A stretch of 64,000 nt of DNA from contig CM046332.1 in assembly GCA_025403435.1 (NCBI GenBank), positions 8,115,903-8,179,902 of the forward strand, given 5' to 3'. The position numbers were made by a program, and so were the translations under genes. Shown here one piece after another: positions 34,385 through 45,214 of the stretch. The notes below the pieces were generated by a model. That model saw only the letters and a program-made list of their open reading frames with translations, was not told the DNA's origin and did not search any database. The first letter of the stretch is position 1; every line of letters starts with the position of its first letter. This stretch comes from Artocarpus heterophyllus (lineage: Eukaryota; Streptophyta; Magnoliopsida; Rosales; Moraceae).

Positions 34385-34640
34385 TTTAAGACAATTTTTT
34401 ACGACGGTTTTTCTTCTCACAACATAAAAAATGTTGTGAATTTTCCACGACGGTTTTTGCAAAAACAGTCGTGGAAAGCATCTCATAGCATAAGTATGCT
34501 ACAAAAAGCAAGAATTTTGCATGATGGTTTTTGTAGAAACCGTCGTGGAAAACTAGTCTTCCACGAGGATTTTAGCAAATACCATCGTGAAAGGATAGTC
34601 TTCCATAAAAACCGATGTGGAAGATGGTGCAATTCCCCCC
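34385..34640 (+). repeat. Internal hairpin array of CACTA1
   Basis: Four to five inverted-repeat units like those at the element ends (e.g. CCACGACGGTTTTTG then CAAAAACAGTCGTGG). They lie between the tnp2 gene and the second gene. No CACTA terminus accompanies them. CACTA2 has the same array at the matching place (63815-64000), so it is a family feature. Confidence 0.82.
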
Positions 34641-34679
34641 TTTAAATTTTTGAAATTCACGCCTACAACCCATATGTAT

Positions 34680-34975
34680 GCATGCCCTCTCTCTCCAAGA
34701 TTCCTCACTCTCTCTCTAAAATCTCTCTTTCTTTCTCTCTAAAATCCTTATCTCCCTCCGCCGCCATTACCTCCACCACGCCTATATCAGCTCCACCGTC
34801 GGTAATCTCACTTTCCCTCTCTCCTACCTTTCTCTCTGCCCTTCTCCCTCCCTCTCTCTCTCCTTTTTCCCCTTACCCGCCCACCCCCCCACCCCACCCC
34901 ACCGCGACCCCCCACCCCCCTCGCTGCCACCCCCCTCGTCCCCTTGCCCCTCGTCCCCACCCCTCTCTCTGTAAA
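34680..34975 (+). repeat. CT-rich and C-rich tract upstream of CACTA1 gene 2
   Basis: TCTCTC repeats followed by a run of CCCACCCC-type repeats (about 34875-34970). CACTA2 has a much longer G-rich version (63190-63545 on the plus strand). It lies in the presumed promoter or leader of gene 2. Confidence 0.75.
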
Positions 34976-35545
34976 ATTGTATAATTGAAGTTGTAAATTT
35001 GTTCATATGTGTAATATGTAAGATATGTAAATATGTGTAATATGTGAAATTATGTGAATATGTGTAATTTGTGAAATTATATATGTAATTGAAATTGTGA
35101 ATATGTGTAATATGTGAAATCATATGAATATGTGAAATTGTGTAGTTGAAATTGTGAACTTGTAAATATGTCAAGATTTGAATACGTGAAATTATGTCAA
35201 TATATGAAATTGGGAACTTGAAATTGTAAACTTGTGAATATGTGAAGATGTGAATCTGCTCAATTATGTGAATATGTCAATATGTGTAATATGTGAAATT
35301 GTGCTATTGAAATTGTAAATTTGTGAATATTTGTAATATGTGAGGTTATGTAAATATGTGTATGATGTGAAATTATATGAATATGTGCAATTTGTGAAAT
35401 TATATATGTAATTGAAATTGTAAATTTGTGAATAAGTGTAATATGTGAAATCATATGAATATGTGAAATTGAGTAAAAATGTATGAAGTGGAATATGTGA
35501 AGATGTGAATATGTGTAGTTTGTGATTTAATATTAGTATGTATGT
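34976..35545 (+). repeat. AT-rich minisatellite (AATATGTGAA-type) upstream of CACTA1 gene 2
   Basis: Dozens of degenerate 10-12 bp units such as aatatgtgtaatatgtgaaatt. CACTA2 carries the complement (TTCACATATT units, 62690-63190). It lies just before the first exon of gene 2. Confidence 0.8.
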
Positions 35546-35584
35546 GTTAGTTTTTAAATACTTTGCACAGGTACACTATCTCGT

Positions 35585-36239
35585 GAGATCGATAGTGACC
35601 AATACGAGGACGACTACGAAGACTAAACTCCATCTTCATTGCAATATAGCAAGGGAAACCAATGCAATAAGCCATAAAGGCGAATGGAATTTGATCCAAA
35701 AGTAGACTTTGAGCGAAGGGCTACATTAACAAAAAAAATTCATTAGATGAGAAAGAAAGGTTTAGAATTGAAGTGACTTTTGATTCAAAAGGCCAACTGG
35801 AAGGCACACCCGGCCATGAATTAAGCAGTTGGATCGAAGTCCTTAGTCGAGAGCACGCTTTGATATGGACAAAAGATTGGAGGTCTAAGGATTTAGAGTA
35901 AAAGATATGATTTGGATAGAGATATACAAAGCTTTCATAGTCGAGGATTGGCATAGGAAAAGGGCTTTGAAGGTTTGTGGTGAATTAGCAAAGAGGTTCA
36001 GGTTTGACCTCTACGTTACCTTCATACAGCCATGCGTTTCCATTCTGGAGGAGGATGAAAATGTATATAAATAGCCTACTATGGTAGTACACTACTACCC
36101 TCCATAAACGATGATGATTGGGAAGCTTTTGTGAGGTATCAACATTCCATTGAATTCTAACTGCTATCATTAAGCGCAAGAAAAATAAGAGCAAAAAATG
36201 AATACTGCTCTATGGATGGCTGAGTCAGATATAGAGAGC
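35585..36239 (+). pseudogene. CACTA1 gene 2, N-terminal part
   Basis: A frame opening SREIDSDQYEDDYED parallels the start of the CACTA2 gene, which reads MSRPIDSDKYEDEYED from an ATG. Here the ATG is lost, and a TAA follows where CACTA2 has TGC. A downstream region, seen better in CACTA2 as MIWREIYAAFIVEDWYRKRA, is also frame-broken at 35905-36100. The protein is of the plant CACTA transposase-associated type. Its own function is not established. Confidence 0.68.
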
Positions 36240-36319
36240 TCAAGCAATCCTTGGTACGTTAATATTTTACTGATATTATATATATCAATTATTCTATCAT
36301 TACTATGTTACTAAGATAG

Positions 36320-36790
36320 TGTAACACAATTTGCAAAGACGGGCGCGCTAACAACACTGGAGGAGTTGTGGGTCAAATCACGTCAAGCTCCCAATGGCCA
36401 ATTTAAAAATCCAAAGTAGCAGAAATTGGGAACTTGATTGTAAGTTTACTGAACACGAATAATTAATATATAATTTAATACCAGATGAAGGATTGCTTGA
36501 ATAACATGGTTGTTATATTGTTTTAGAGGATAAATACACAACACAACAAAGTCAAGGGAACTTCCAATCGGTCGGTAATGATGACATTTTGACGAGGGCA
36601 CTAGGGAAACCGAAACATTCAGGACGTGTTCGTGGTCAATCGAAGTATGTAAAGCAGTCTCAATACTTCGACCTCCAATCAGGTACTTCAAAATTGAATT
36701 CCTAAATGTTGAAGATGCAGATGGAGGTTGCAGAACTGCGGGGTCTTTTGACAGAGCTCATTTCCCAGGGACGTGCCAAGTTGACAGATG
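36320..36790 (+). pseudogene. CACTA1 gene 2, Transposase_24-like region
   Basis: Contains LTTLEELWVKSRQAPNGQFK and, after a probable intron (GTAAGT at 36440 to TTTTAG ending 36526, 87 bp), TTQHNKVKGTSNRSV and, in a shifted frame, SVGNDDILTRALGKPKHSGR and GQSKYVKQSQYFDLQSG. The layout fits the plant transposase family 24 region of CACTA accessory genes. The matching CACTA2 stretch is 61522-61910. Stops and frame changes make it a pseudogene. Confidence 0.72.
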
Positions 36791-38200
36791 ATAGCATCTC
36801 ATAATGCAACAGCTTCAAAGCTAGTTGTTACCCACCCAATAATGTAGCAGAAGCTCCAGAAGTCCAATTGTCACCTCCTCGTCAAGAGCTCGAACAATGT
36901 AGGCTCTTCATTGAGGATAGAGTTAATGGTGGGTGTGCACTTGTTGCGCTTGGGAAGTTATGGATGGAGAGTCTTCCAACTGATACAGTTCAAGGATAAC
37001 TATTAGGGGAAGAGAACGTGTGTGTTAGCATCACTACTATCAGAGTTAGAATAGCTAAATTGCCTGTTCCAACACTTGAGTAACAACTGTGGGTGAAGCA
37101 GCCGAAAGCTTCATCGTATGGTCGAAGAGGTTAGTTGAACTCATTGCATTAACGAAGACGAGTCAAGCACCTAGCCATGTGCTGCAAGATCTAAGTGGAA
37201 AGAAATCGCAGAAGAAGAAAAGCTTTACAAAAGCAAGAGAATCACAACCTGAGGTAGAACAAGAACAAGAACAAACTGTTGCTAATGAGCAACTGCCTGC
37301 ATTTAACTTCGCTTCAGTACCTCAAGAATTTATGCAGTTGGCTCTATACGCACATTCTTTCATGTGCGATGGGTTGATGATTCAGTGCCCAATACCGGTA
37401 ATGTCACTGGCAATGAATTGCTTATCTATGTGGGGTATAAAGACGTTTACTACTTTATCAACTTTGATAAAATCAGGGCAAACTGTATCCTGGTATACCT
37501 CAGGTAATAACTCCATTCTTGGTTCATATTTTTAAAATATGGGTAGAGTTGTAAGGTGCTTTCAAATAATTGACTGTATTGTTTTTTATTGTAGTTTTTT
37601 TATGGAATATTGTGAACTTCAAGGCATGGCGCAAAATTTCGACTTCATATCTCTGGCCATTGTTTCAAGTGCTGCAAGAGACCTACAGAGTGATCGTAGA
37701 AAGTGTATGCCACATCACTCCTCCACCTATTAGCTCAAGCACCGAGGGGGAAATTATTCTTTTTGCCATACAATGTTGGAGAACATTGGATGTTTGGACT
37801 TATTTCGCCATGGGAGGACCAAATATATTGGTTTGACCCCCTCGGACACCCACAACGTGAGGATTTTGTATTAGTCATGAGATTGTAAGTACTAATGTTC
37901 TCTTATAAAATTAACTGTTTTTAGTCCCACATAATTGTATTGTTTATTAATTCATTTAAACATGACACATTGTTAGGGCACTTAACGATTGGAAGCTTCA
38001 AGCAGGAAGCAGTGTCACAAACCGACCGAACGGAACGCCATATTCCAAATGTAACTGTCCAAGACCACACATAAATGCAGAATGTAGTTTTTTTATTCTA
38101 CATTTCATGCGGGATATAATTAGAAGTGGTATACAGGCCTTAGGAAAAAAAGATTTTTATATACATACGGATATACATGAAGTTAGATTAGAGTGGGTAT
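36791..38200 (+). pseudogene. CACTA1 gene 2, Ulp1-like cysteine protease region
   Basis: A domain with LFIEDRVNGGCALVALGK and MESLPTDTVQ (36900-37000), a basic linker (SGKKSQKKKSFTKARES), and an FVPQ-type stretch precede a C48 (Ulp1/SUMO-protease-like) fold. The His region is FFLPYNVGEHWMFGLIS (37766-37815), the Asp is in YWFDPLGHP (37830), and the Cys is in HINAECSFFILHFMRDII (about 38072-38120). Frame changes separate them. Plant CACTA and MULE elements often carry such captured protease domains. Their role in transposition is unproven. Confidence 0.8.
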
Positions 38201-38414
38201 AATTTGTAAATAGGTATGTGCTCTTTAGATAGATAGATGGAGATAGTAGACAAACAATCACTCAAAATAGCTCAAATGTAAATGGTCTTGTAAATACCTT
38301 GTAATTTCAATATACACCAATTTTTGTATGCAATTAGGGCCTTGCTGTAATGGATAACACACTGGACTGGCCATCCCATGAGAAATCAAAACTTTTTGGA
38401 GATTTTTTTTAGGG

Positions 38415-38885
38415 GAATACCAGTTTTCCACGACGATTTTTTGAAAAACCGTCATGGAAAACTAAGGATTCCATGACGGTTTCTTGAAAAACCGTTGTGG
38501 AACAAAAGCATTCCACCACCGTTTTTTAAAAAACCGTCGTGGAATCATTAGTGTTCCACTACGGTTTTTCAAAAAATCATTGTGGAACACTGAAGATTCC
38601 ACGATGGTTTCTTGAAAAACCGTCATGGAATCCTTAGTTTTCCACGATGGTTTTTCAAGAAACTGTCATGAAATCCTTACTGTTCCACAATGGCTTTTGA
38701 AAAACTGTCGTGGAACACTAATGATTTCACAATGGTTTCTTGAAAAACCATCGTGGAAAATTACCCCATTCTACCCCCTACTCGCGTCAATTTTCCTATT
38801 ACATGATGGTAAAAAACTATCATGAAAACTCCATGTTGTATCACTGCTGAAGTTTTTCCACGACGGTTATAAACCGTAGTGGAAT
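38415..38885 (+). repeat. 3' subterminal hairpin array of CACTA1
   Basis: Ten consecutive near-palindromes of about 36 bp, each TTCCACGACGGTTTTT-type followed by its complement, at a regular pitch of about 43 bp (first at about 38425, then 38468, 38509, 38551, 38595). The last has a short arm (CCACGACGGTTATAAACCG). They are probable binding sites for the element's accessory transposition protein and could fold as cruciforms. Confidence 0.88.
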
Positions 38886-38890
38886 CCACA

Positions 38891-38903
38891 GTTTGTAGTA
38901 GTG
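38891..38903 (+). repeat. 3' terminal inverted repeat of CACTA1
   Basis: GTTTGTAGTAGTG at the element end, followed by the AAA target duplication. Confidence 0.86.
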
Positions 38904-39659
38904 AAAACATCAGCGACATGGTGACGCTCCTCTTTTCATGAACTAAGCGTAAGCGATTGAGGTGATCAAGTGCCCAAAGGTGGATTGGAATTCAATTTTG
39001 AGGATTATCAATAAGAGCTCTTTGTACATGAATTTTAGGGTGTAGAGGTGGATCATCATGTTGGTTTTGGATTATCTAATGGATTTGCTACGGAGGCTGG
39101 TAAAGATCTAGGGTTGGAGGGTGCTAGTAATTGGAAACTCTAGGAATTTGACTAGTGTAATCTTTCTCTCTTTAGACCATCAAGTTGATTTAGGTTTCGG
39201 AGTTGTGGATTATGTTCCTTATGATTCAAAGGTCATTGTAGATTCTGCTTCAACGATGTCACTATCGAGCAATTGATTGTCAGATTTTCAAACTGGTCTA
39301 TCCTTGCTTTGTGGTTCAAAGTTCATGGCCTCCATGTTACACTATCAATTAGGTGAGTTGTCAATTTGATGATTTCAAGTTCAATTAGGTGAATATGTAT
39401 GTGTTTTCTTGAAAGAATTTGGAGAGAAATTTGTGGCAAACATGGGAAAGAAGAGAAGCATTTGTTAATGGCATAAAGAAAAACTTTTCTCAGATAGATT
39501 CTGAGGTACTTTTGTAGTTTGTTTAAAAAGAAAGCTTTTAAAGTAGTTTTACACCTTATTCGTAGGCTCTATTAGCCGAGAAAATAATGCAAAACTTCTT
39601 AGAATTTCAATAAGATTCAATGGCCACAAGTTTTGCACAAAAAGATTAATGGTAAAAAC
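38904..39659. other. Unassigned sequence between CACTA1 and the solo copia LTR
   Basis: This is the right side of the CACTA1 insertion site and continues the sequence left of 21739. Reading frames have scattered stops and no domain that I recognise. A FGLSNGFATEAGKDLGLEGA stretch at about 39060-39130 might be an old coding remnant. Confidence 0.4.
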
Positions 39660-41686
39660 TATTGGAAAAACGGTGCGTAGCAGAATTTTAAAATTTTTCA
39701 TCAGAGTAATTTCCAAAACACAAGTTTGACATGCTATATGTATAAATTAAACAGATCTTACTAACCTTTGTGTGTCGAAGAACCTCTGCAACCTATGAAG
39801 AGAAGTAGCATTCCAGAAGAGTCTCAACCAACTATTCTTCTTTGCTATTCTCTATCCACAACCGGAGTGAGTGTGGGCTCACATGTACAGCTCTTCCACC
39901 AGTGACTCTCCTTCCAACCAATAGAGAGAACCCAAAGCTAATGTTCGTGATTTGTGAACAAAAGCTCTCAGGGAGTTTTTTAGATGCTCACCAGAAGAGT
40001 ATCACTCTTAATCTCTCAATTGATCTAAGTAAATCATGAGACTCAGTCCCTTTATATAGCTATTGGTCCTGGGGTCAGTCCTTATCAGATTAGGTCTCAA
40101 AAACTCGAAACAGAATCAAGTTTAGATCAATATCTGATAAGATCTATGTGAAAATGCGTAATCTTATCACTCGTTGATCGGCAAGCCGAACAGCCTGATC
40201 GGTAGGCCGAACAGGCCCCATCGGTAGGCTGAACACGTCATTCGGCAGGCTGAACTCCCGTACAAATATCTCCGCGAATCTTTTATTTTTCACCCGAGAT
40301 TCTATAGGATAAAGTCTCAGTTTTGATTCAAATAACCCAATAGAAAAGTTATCTGATCAAAACAAACTTTATCAAGATAATCTCTAAGAACATAAATCAA
40401 TTCACAATAATTCTACAAGTTTATCTTGATCTAATTTATCCAAAATTAAATCAACCAATAAACAAACAAGAATTATCTGATCCCAATAATTCAATAAGTT
40501 TATCTTAAATTAATTTCTTACAAAATTAATTCAACCGATAAACATACATGAATTATTTAATTCTTTCAAATTTTAAACCAATCTGATAAATCCGACATAG
40601 GTCACCAATTATTGAAAAAGCACGTCGTGTCGTTACAGGATTTTGTGAGCTAGCAAAGGGGACCAAAGTGGACCTATAAAGTTCAAGCTCATGATAATTA
40701 TGAAACCCAATATCCCATATATACATTTCACAATTATCAACTCCAACGCTACTCCACTAAAAGCTTGGAGCTGCACTCTCAAACTTTATAGAATTACGAA
40801 GCCCGTGTAGCTAAGTTTCCATGACATATCATAGTGTATCGTATCCCCATATGATAATCCATAATTGGCTTAAGGACAAATTCTATCTTACCTTCCCGAT
40901 TATTTTTATCTTACATTCCATTATCTCACCATTAGAAAACTTACCATCCAAAGATAGTATACCATTCGGTTACACCTATGTATCCAAATGATTGAGTGCT
41001 CCAGTTTTCCAATTACAGGACAACGAATATAAGAGGATATCATTACTCCTAAAGAGGAGCTATGGATTCCATATCTATGAATAACAAGTCTACGCTATCA
41101 AGAGTCATGCCTCCAACATACCGGCATGCATACCACTATTGAGATGTGGGTGTCACCCATTGGTACATCAAAAGACACAAGTCGAGACAACAGGTCCACT
41201 ATTCATTTCAGGATTAAGATACAATACAAATGACTGTCTAAAGTCAATCGATTTTTCGAGATAGAATTATTAATCCAAATCATTCACTTTATGATCCAAC
41301 ACATCGTCACCTATAACAACGTGCCAATGTTTCTATTCATGGAGCCCAACTCCGATGGTCAAGACAAACCATCTCCCAAAAGGGATATAGACAACATAAC
41401 AATCTTTACATGAATAAAGCACCTAACTTTATTCCCTCGATTGCGGATCATATGTTTTAGACCGTCACCTTAAGAATCGTGTCTTCTGCATAATCAATCC
41501 ATCATATGCCCAATTCTTAAGGTTTAGACTGACTGTCTCAGACTACTGTTTGCTTAACATACATTCAACAAACATGAACGTAAAGAGGACAAGATTTGGT
41601 ATATATAAATGAATAAATTCTTTATTGATAAAAATGTCTCCAAAAACGTATTACATTTTTACTCCTTAGGGCATACATGTCTAACA
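39660..41686 (-). mobile_element. Solo LTR of the copia family, minus strand
   Basis: 2027 bp, homologous along its length to the copia1 5' LTR (43175-45199), reversed. The plus strand starts TATTGGAAAAAC (expected TG, mutated) and ends ATGTCTAACA. No internal copia sequence adjoins either side. Flanking pentamers aaaac and aaaat match at 4 of 5 positions. This is the expected product of LTR-LTR recombination. It has a TATA-like site on the minus strand (40052-40059) and a GGCAGGCC-type cluster upstream of it (40178-40262). Confidence 0.88.
40178..40262 (-). repeat. GGCAGGCC-type cluster in the solo copia LTR
   Basis: Four units (ATCGGCAAGCCGAAC, ATCGGTAGGCCGAAC twice-like, TTCGGCAGGCTGAAC) with 17-20 bp spacing. 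In element orientation it lies about 120-210 bp upstream of the TATA-like site. Confidence 0.8.
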
Positions 41687-42489
41687 AAAATGACAATCCT
41701 CCAAACATAATTTTTGCTTAAGTAGATAATTGCAATAGCTATAAAAGCTTGTCTTACACCTAGTCTAGGGGTTATTTTAGTTAACCACCTATAAAAGCTT
41801 TCTAGTTGCTTATGTGGTGACTGTATGATATCGATGGATAATTCTAATGAGTTTGCCTTTCTTTACTATGGAACATTCTTTAATACTTTTGAGTGATGAA
41901 AGAATCTTTGAAAGAATGAATTTTATATACTTAATCATGAATTTATGTTGTTGGGTGATTCTAGTAATAATAGTTTCATTACAAGATTTAACTCTTCAAA
42001 GAAAATATTTGGCACTAAAAATAGATTTTATTTACATTTATTTTTTTGGGTACATTTATATATCGGTGGAAGATCAAGATAAATGGCAGTTGTCTTTTGT
42101 CATGCCTTTAAAGTATAATGCTCTTTAACATGCAGGAAAAAAATAAAGTTTTGTTCTCTTTTTCTTTTCCTTTCAATTTTCAATCAAGCGAAGCCTCTAA
42201 GAGATCTACATTTAAGAGATCTTAATTGTTTTGTTTCTTTTGTTTAGGTTATTTTTAGGTATATTTACACTTTTCAACAAATATGCCAAAGTTGTAGCTA
42301 GTTTGTATAGAATTTTTGTAATCTAGTTTCGTGGTGTTCCTATTGCAACCTTCTTTTCTAAACTTTTGTGCATTTTTTTTATGTTGTTAATTCCAATATA
42401 TAATTTTTATCTTTTTTTACAGTAATTTTTTGGTTCTTTTTGGTGATGTTTCCTTTGGTAAATTGATTTTTGTGACAAATTGAAAATAA
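41687..42489. other. Unassigned AT-rich sequence
   Basis: No supported gene. A 93-residue open stretch at 41847-42128 has no recognisable motif and is probably chance. Poly-T runs occur at 42150-42420. Confidence 0.4.
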
Positions 42490-43174
42490 TCTAGTAGATT
42501 CCACTTTGGAACCCGACAAGTTTTAGTATAAAATATGACAAGTTCCGTGACAGAATCTAGAACCTAGTGGCTTTCACTTTGGTACCTAGCGAGTTTAAGG
42601 ACGAAACCTAGCGAGTTCCAACCTGTCACCTGGCGAGTTTTGTCAAGTTTTAGGATGAAACCTAGCACGTTTTGCTATGGAAGTTGGTGGATTCCACAGC
42701 ATAACCTAATGGGCTCTAGCTTTGGAACGTACCAAGTTACAATCTGGCACTCCACATCGACGACCGAAGGCGATAGGTATTTCTTTATTTCAAAGAAGAT
42801 TTATTAGAATCTAGTATGTTCCTGCTTTAGAACCTACCAGGTTATAATCTCATATTCTATGCCGACAAATGGAGGCAGTTGGTACTTCTTTGTTTCAAAG
42901 AAAATATGTTAGAATTTGGTAAGTTCTGACTTTGGAACTTACTAGGTTACAAGCAGGCACGGCTACTAGAGGCGGTTGGCATTTCTTCATATCAAGAAAA
43001 TGTGTTGGAATCAGATAGGTTTCAACTTTAGAACCTGCTAGATTATAATCTGACATCATGTGTCAATGATCGAAGGTAGTTGGTACTTCTTTGTTTCAAA
43101 GAAAATATGTCAAAATCTATTATGTTGAAACATCCCCACATATGGAGGCCGACGATTGGGAACTACTATGTTAC
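42490..43174 (+). repeat. Decayed tandem repeat, ~100-bp units
   Basis: Units beginning GAAGGCGATAGGTATTTC or GAGGCAGTTGGTACTTC start at 42766, 42872, 42969 and 43072 (spacing 106, 97, 103 bp). Each carries TTTCAAAGAAAATATG and a GACTTTGGAACCTACTAGG-type tail. The upstream part (42490-42765) repeats the tail motif as ACCTAGCGAGTT at shorter intervals. The last unit is cut by the copia1 LTR. Confidence 0.72.
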
Positions 43175-44603
43175 TGTTAGACATGTATGCTCTAAGGAGT
43201 AAAAATGTAATACGTTTTTGGAGACATTTTTATCAATAAAGAATTTATTCATTTATATATACCAAATATTGTCCTCTTTACGTTCATATTTGTTGAATGT
43301 ATGATAAGCAAATAGTAGTCTGAGACTGTCAGTCTAAACCTTAAGAGTTGGGCATATGATGGGATGATTATGCGGTAGACACGACTCTTAAGGTGATGGT
43401 CTAAAATATATGATCCGCAATCGAGGGAATAAAGTTGGGCACTTTATTCATGTAAAGATTGTTATGTTGTCTATATCCCTTTTGGGAGATGGTTTGTCTT
43501 GGCCATCGGAGTTGGACTCCGTGAATAGAAACATTGGCGCGTTGTCATAGGTGACGATGTGTTGGATCGGGACATAAAGTGAATTGATTTGGATTAATAA
43601 TTCTGTCTTGGCAAATCGATTCACTTTAGACAATCATTTGTATTGTATCTTAATCCTGAGATGAATAATGGGCCCGTTGTCTCGATTTGTGTCTTTTGAT
43701 GTACCAATGGGTGACTCACACATCTCTATAGTGGCATGCATGCCGGTACGTTGGAGGCATGACTCTTGGTAGCGTAGACTTGTTATTCATAGATATGGAA
43801 TCCATAGCTCCTCTTTAGGAGTAATGATATCCTCTTATATGCGTTGTCCTGTAATTGGAAAACTGGAGCGCTCAACCATTTGGATACATAGGTGTAACCG
43901 AATGGTATACTATCTTTGGATGGTAAGTTTTCTAATGGTGAGACAATAGAACGTAAGATAAAAATAATCGGGAAGGTAAGACAGAACTTGTCCTTAAGCC
44001 GATTATGGATGATCATATGGGGATGCGATACACTATGATATGTCATGGAGACTTAGCTACACGAGCTTCGTAATTCTATAAAGTTTGAGAGTGCAGCTCC
44101 AAGCTTTTAGTGGAGTAGCGTTGGAGTTGATAATTGTGAAATGTATATCTGGGATATTGGGTTTCATAATTATCATGAGCTTGAACTTTATAGGTCCATT
44201 TTGGTCCCCTTTGCTAGCTCACAAAATCCTGTAACGACACGGCGTGCTTTTCCAATAATTGGTGACTTATGTCAGATTTATCAGATTGGTTTAAAAGAAT
44301 CAAATAATTCATGTCTGTTTATCGGTTGAATTAATTATGTAAGAAATTAGTTCAAGACGAACTTGTTGAATTATGGCGTTCGGATAATTCTTGTCTGTTT
44401 ATCGGTTGTTTTAATTTTGGACAATTAGAACAAGATAAACTTGTAGAATTATTGTGAATTGATTTATTTTCTTAGAGATTATCTTGATAAAGTTTGTTTT
44501 GATCAGATATCTTTTCTATTGGGCTATTTGAATCAAAACTGAGACTTTATCCTTTAGAATCTCGGGTGGAAAATAAAAGATTCGCGGAGATTTTTTCTCG
44601 GCA

Positions 44604-44693
44604 GTTCGGCCTGCCGATCAGAAAGTTCGGCCTGCCGAACTGGCCAGTTCGGCCTGCCTATCACACAGTTCGGCATGCCGACTGCGACAGTTA
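44604..44693 (+). repeat. GGCAGGCC-type cluster in copia1 LTR
   Basis: Four units: AGTTCGGCCTGCCGATC, AGTTCGGCCTGCCGAAC, AGTTCGGCCTGCCTATC and AGTTCGGCATGCCGACT, at ~22-bp spacing, ending 108 bp before the TATA box. Confidence 0.85.
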
Positions 44694-44791
44694 AAATTAC
44701 GCGTTTTTCACGCGTATCTTATCAGATATTGATCCGAACTTGATTCTGTTTCGATTTTTGAGACCTAATCTGATATGGACTGACCCCAAGG

Positions 44792-44808
44792 ACCAATAGG
44801 TATAAAAA
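44792..44808 (+). promoter_or_regulatory. CCAAT and TATA box of copia1 LTR
   Basis: GACCAATAGGTATAAAAAG. The related LTRs keep the site as CTATATAAA (solo) and CTCTATAAAT (copia2), both on the minus strand. The GGCAGGCC-type cluster lies 110-200 bp upstream. Confidence 0.7.
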
Positions 44809-45200
44809 GGGAGTGAGTCTAATGATTTACTCAGATCAATTTAAGAGATTAAGAGTGATACTCTTCTAGTGAGCATCTGAAAACTCCCTGAGAGCTTTTG
44901 TTCACAAATCACGAACACTAGCTTTGGGTTCTCTCTATTGGTTGGAAGGAGAGTCACCGGTGGAAGAGCTGTACGTGTGAGCCCACACTCACTCCGGTTG
45001 TGGATAGAGAATAGCAAAGAAGACCAGTTGGTTGAGGCTCTTCTGGAACGTTACTTCTCTACACAGGTCGCGGAGGTTCTTCGGCACACTGAGGTTAGTA
45101 AGATCTGTTTAATTTATACATATAACATGTCAAACTTGTGTTTTGGAAAATACTCTGATGAAAAATTTTAAAATTCCGCTGCGCACTTTGTTTCCAACAA

Positions 45201-45214
45201 TTGGTATCAGAGCC
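45201..45214 (+). other. Primer binding site of copia1
   Basis: TTGGTATCAGAGCC follows the LTR by one base. It is an exact initiator-Met tRNA complement over TGGTATCAGAGCC. Confidence 0.93.

Larger units (their letters stand above)
21739..38903 (+). mobile_element. CACTA (En/Spm-like) transposon CACTA1, plus strand
   Basis: Begins CACTACAAGAAA and ends TTTGTAGTAGTG, with the 3-bp target duplication AAA at 21736-21738 and 38904-38906. Both ends carry arrays of inverted-repeat units (CCACGACGGTTTTT and its complement). It encodes a tnp2-type transposase in the first half and a second gene (transposase-associated region plus Ulp1-like protease) in the second half. A whole gypsy element (D) sits in tnp2. 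Without D it would be about 8.1 kb. Stops, shifts and the split transposase show it is not autonomous. Confidence 0.92.
43175..45199 (+). repeat. 5' LTR of copia1
   Basis: TGTTAGACATG to TTTCCAACA; 2025 bp. The two related LTRs in the window (39660-41686 and 54781-56799, both reversed) match it closely. It holds a GGCAGGCC-type cluster (44604-44693), a CCAAT word and a TATA box (44792-44808). Confidence 0.93.

Noticed and set aside
38415..38885. Tandem MITE insertions
   Set aside because: The hairpins have no individual target duplications and occupy the subterminal place of a CACTA element with matching 5' units.
34385..38903. Gene 2 of CACTA1 as a separate nested CACTA element
   Set aside because: No CACTA terminus or 3-bp duplication is seen at the internal hairpin array, and CACTA2 shows the same internal order.
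39060..39560. MULE transposase remnant right of CACTA1
   Set aside because: Some word-level resemblance, but no MULE domain or terminal inverted repeat could be shown, so only unassigned sequence is reported.
41847..42128. Small membrane protein gene (93 residues, hydrophobic)
   Set aside because: AT-rich DNA gives Ile/Leu/Phe-rich chance frames; no family motif, neighbour or conserved copy supports it.
45201..45214. tRNA gene
   Set aside because: TTGGTATCAGAGCC is a primer binding site next to an LTR; no cloverleaf surrounds it. The same holds at 15635, 19450 and 25435.
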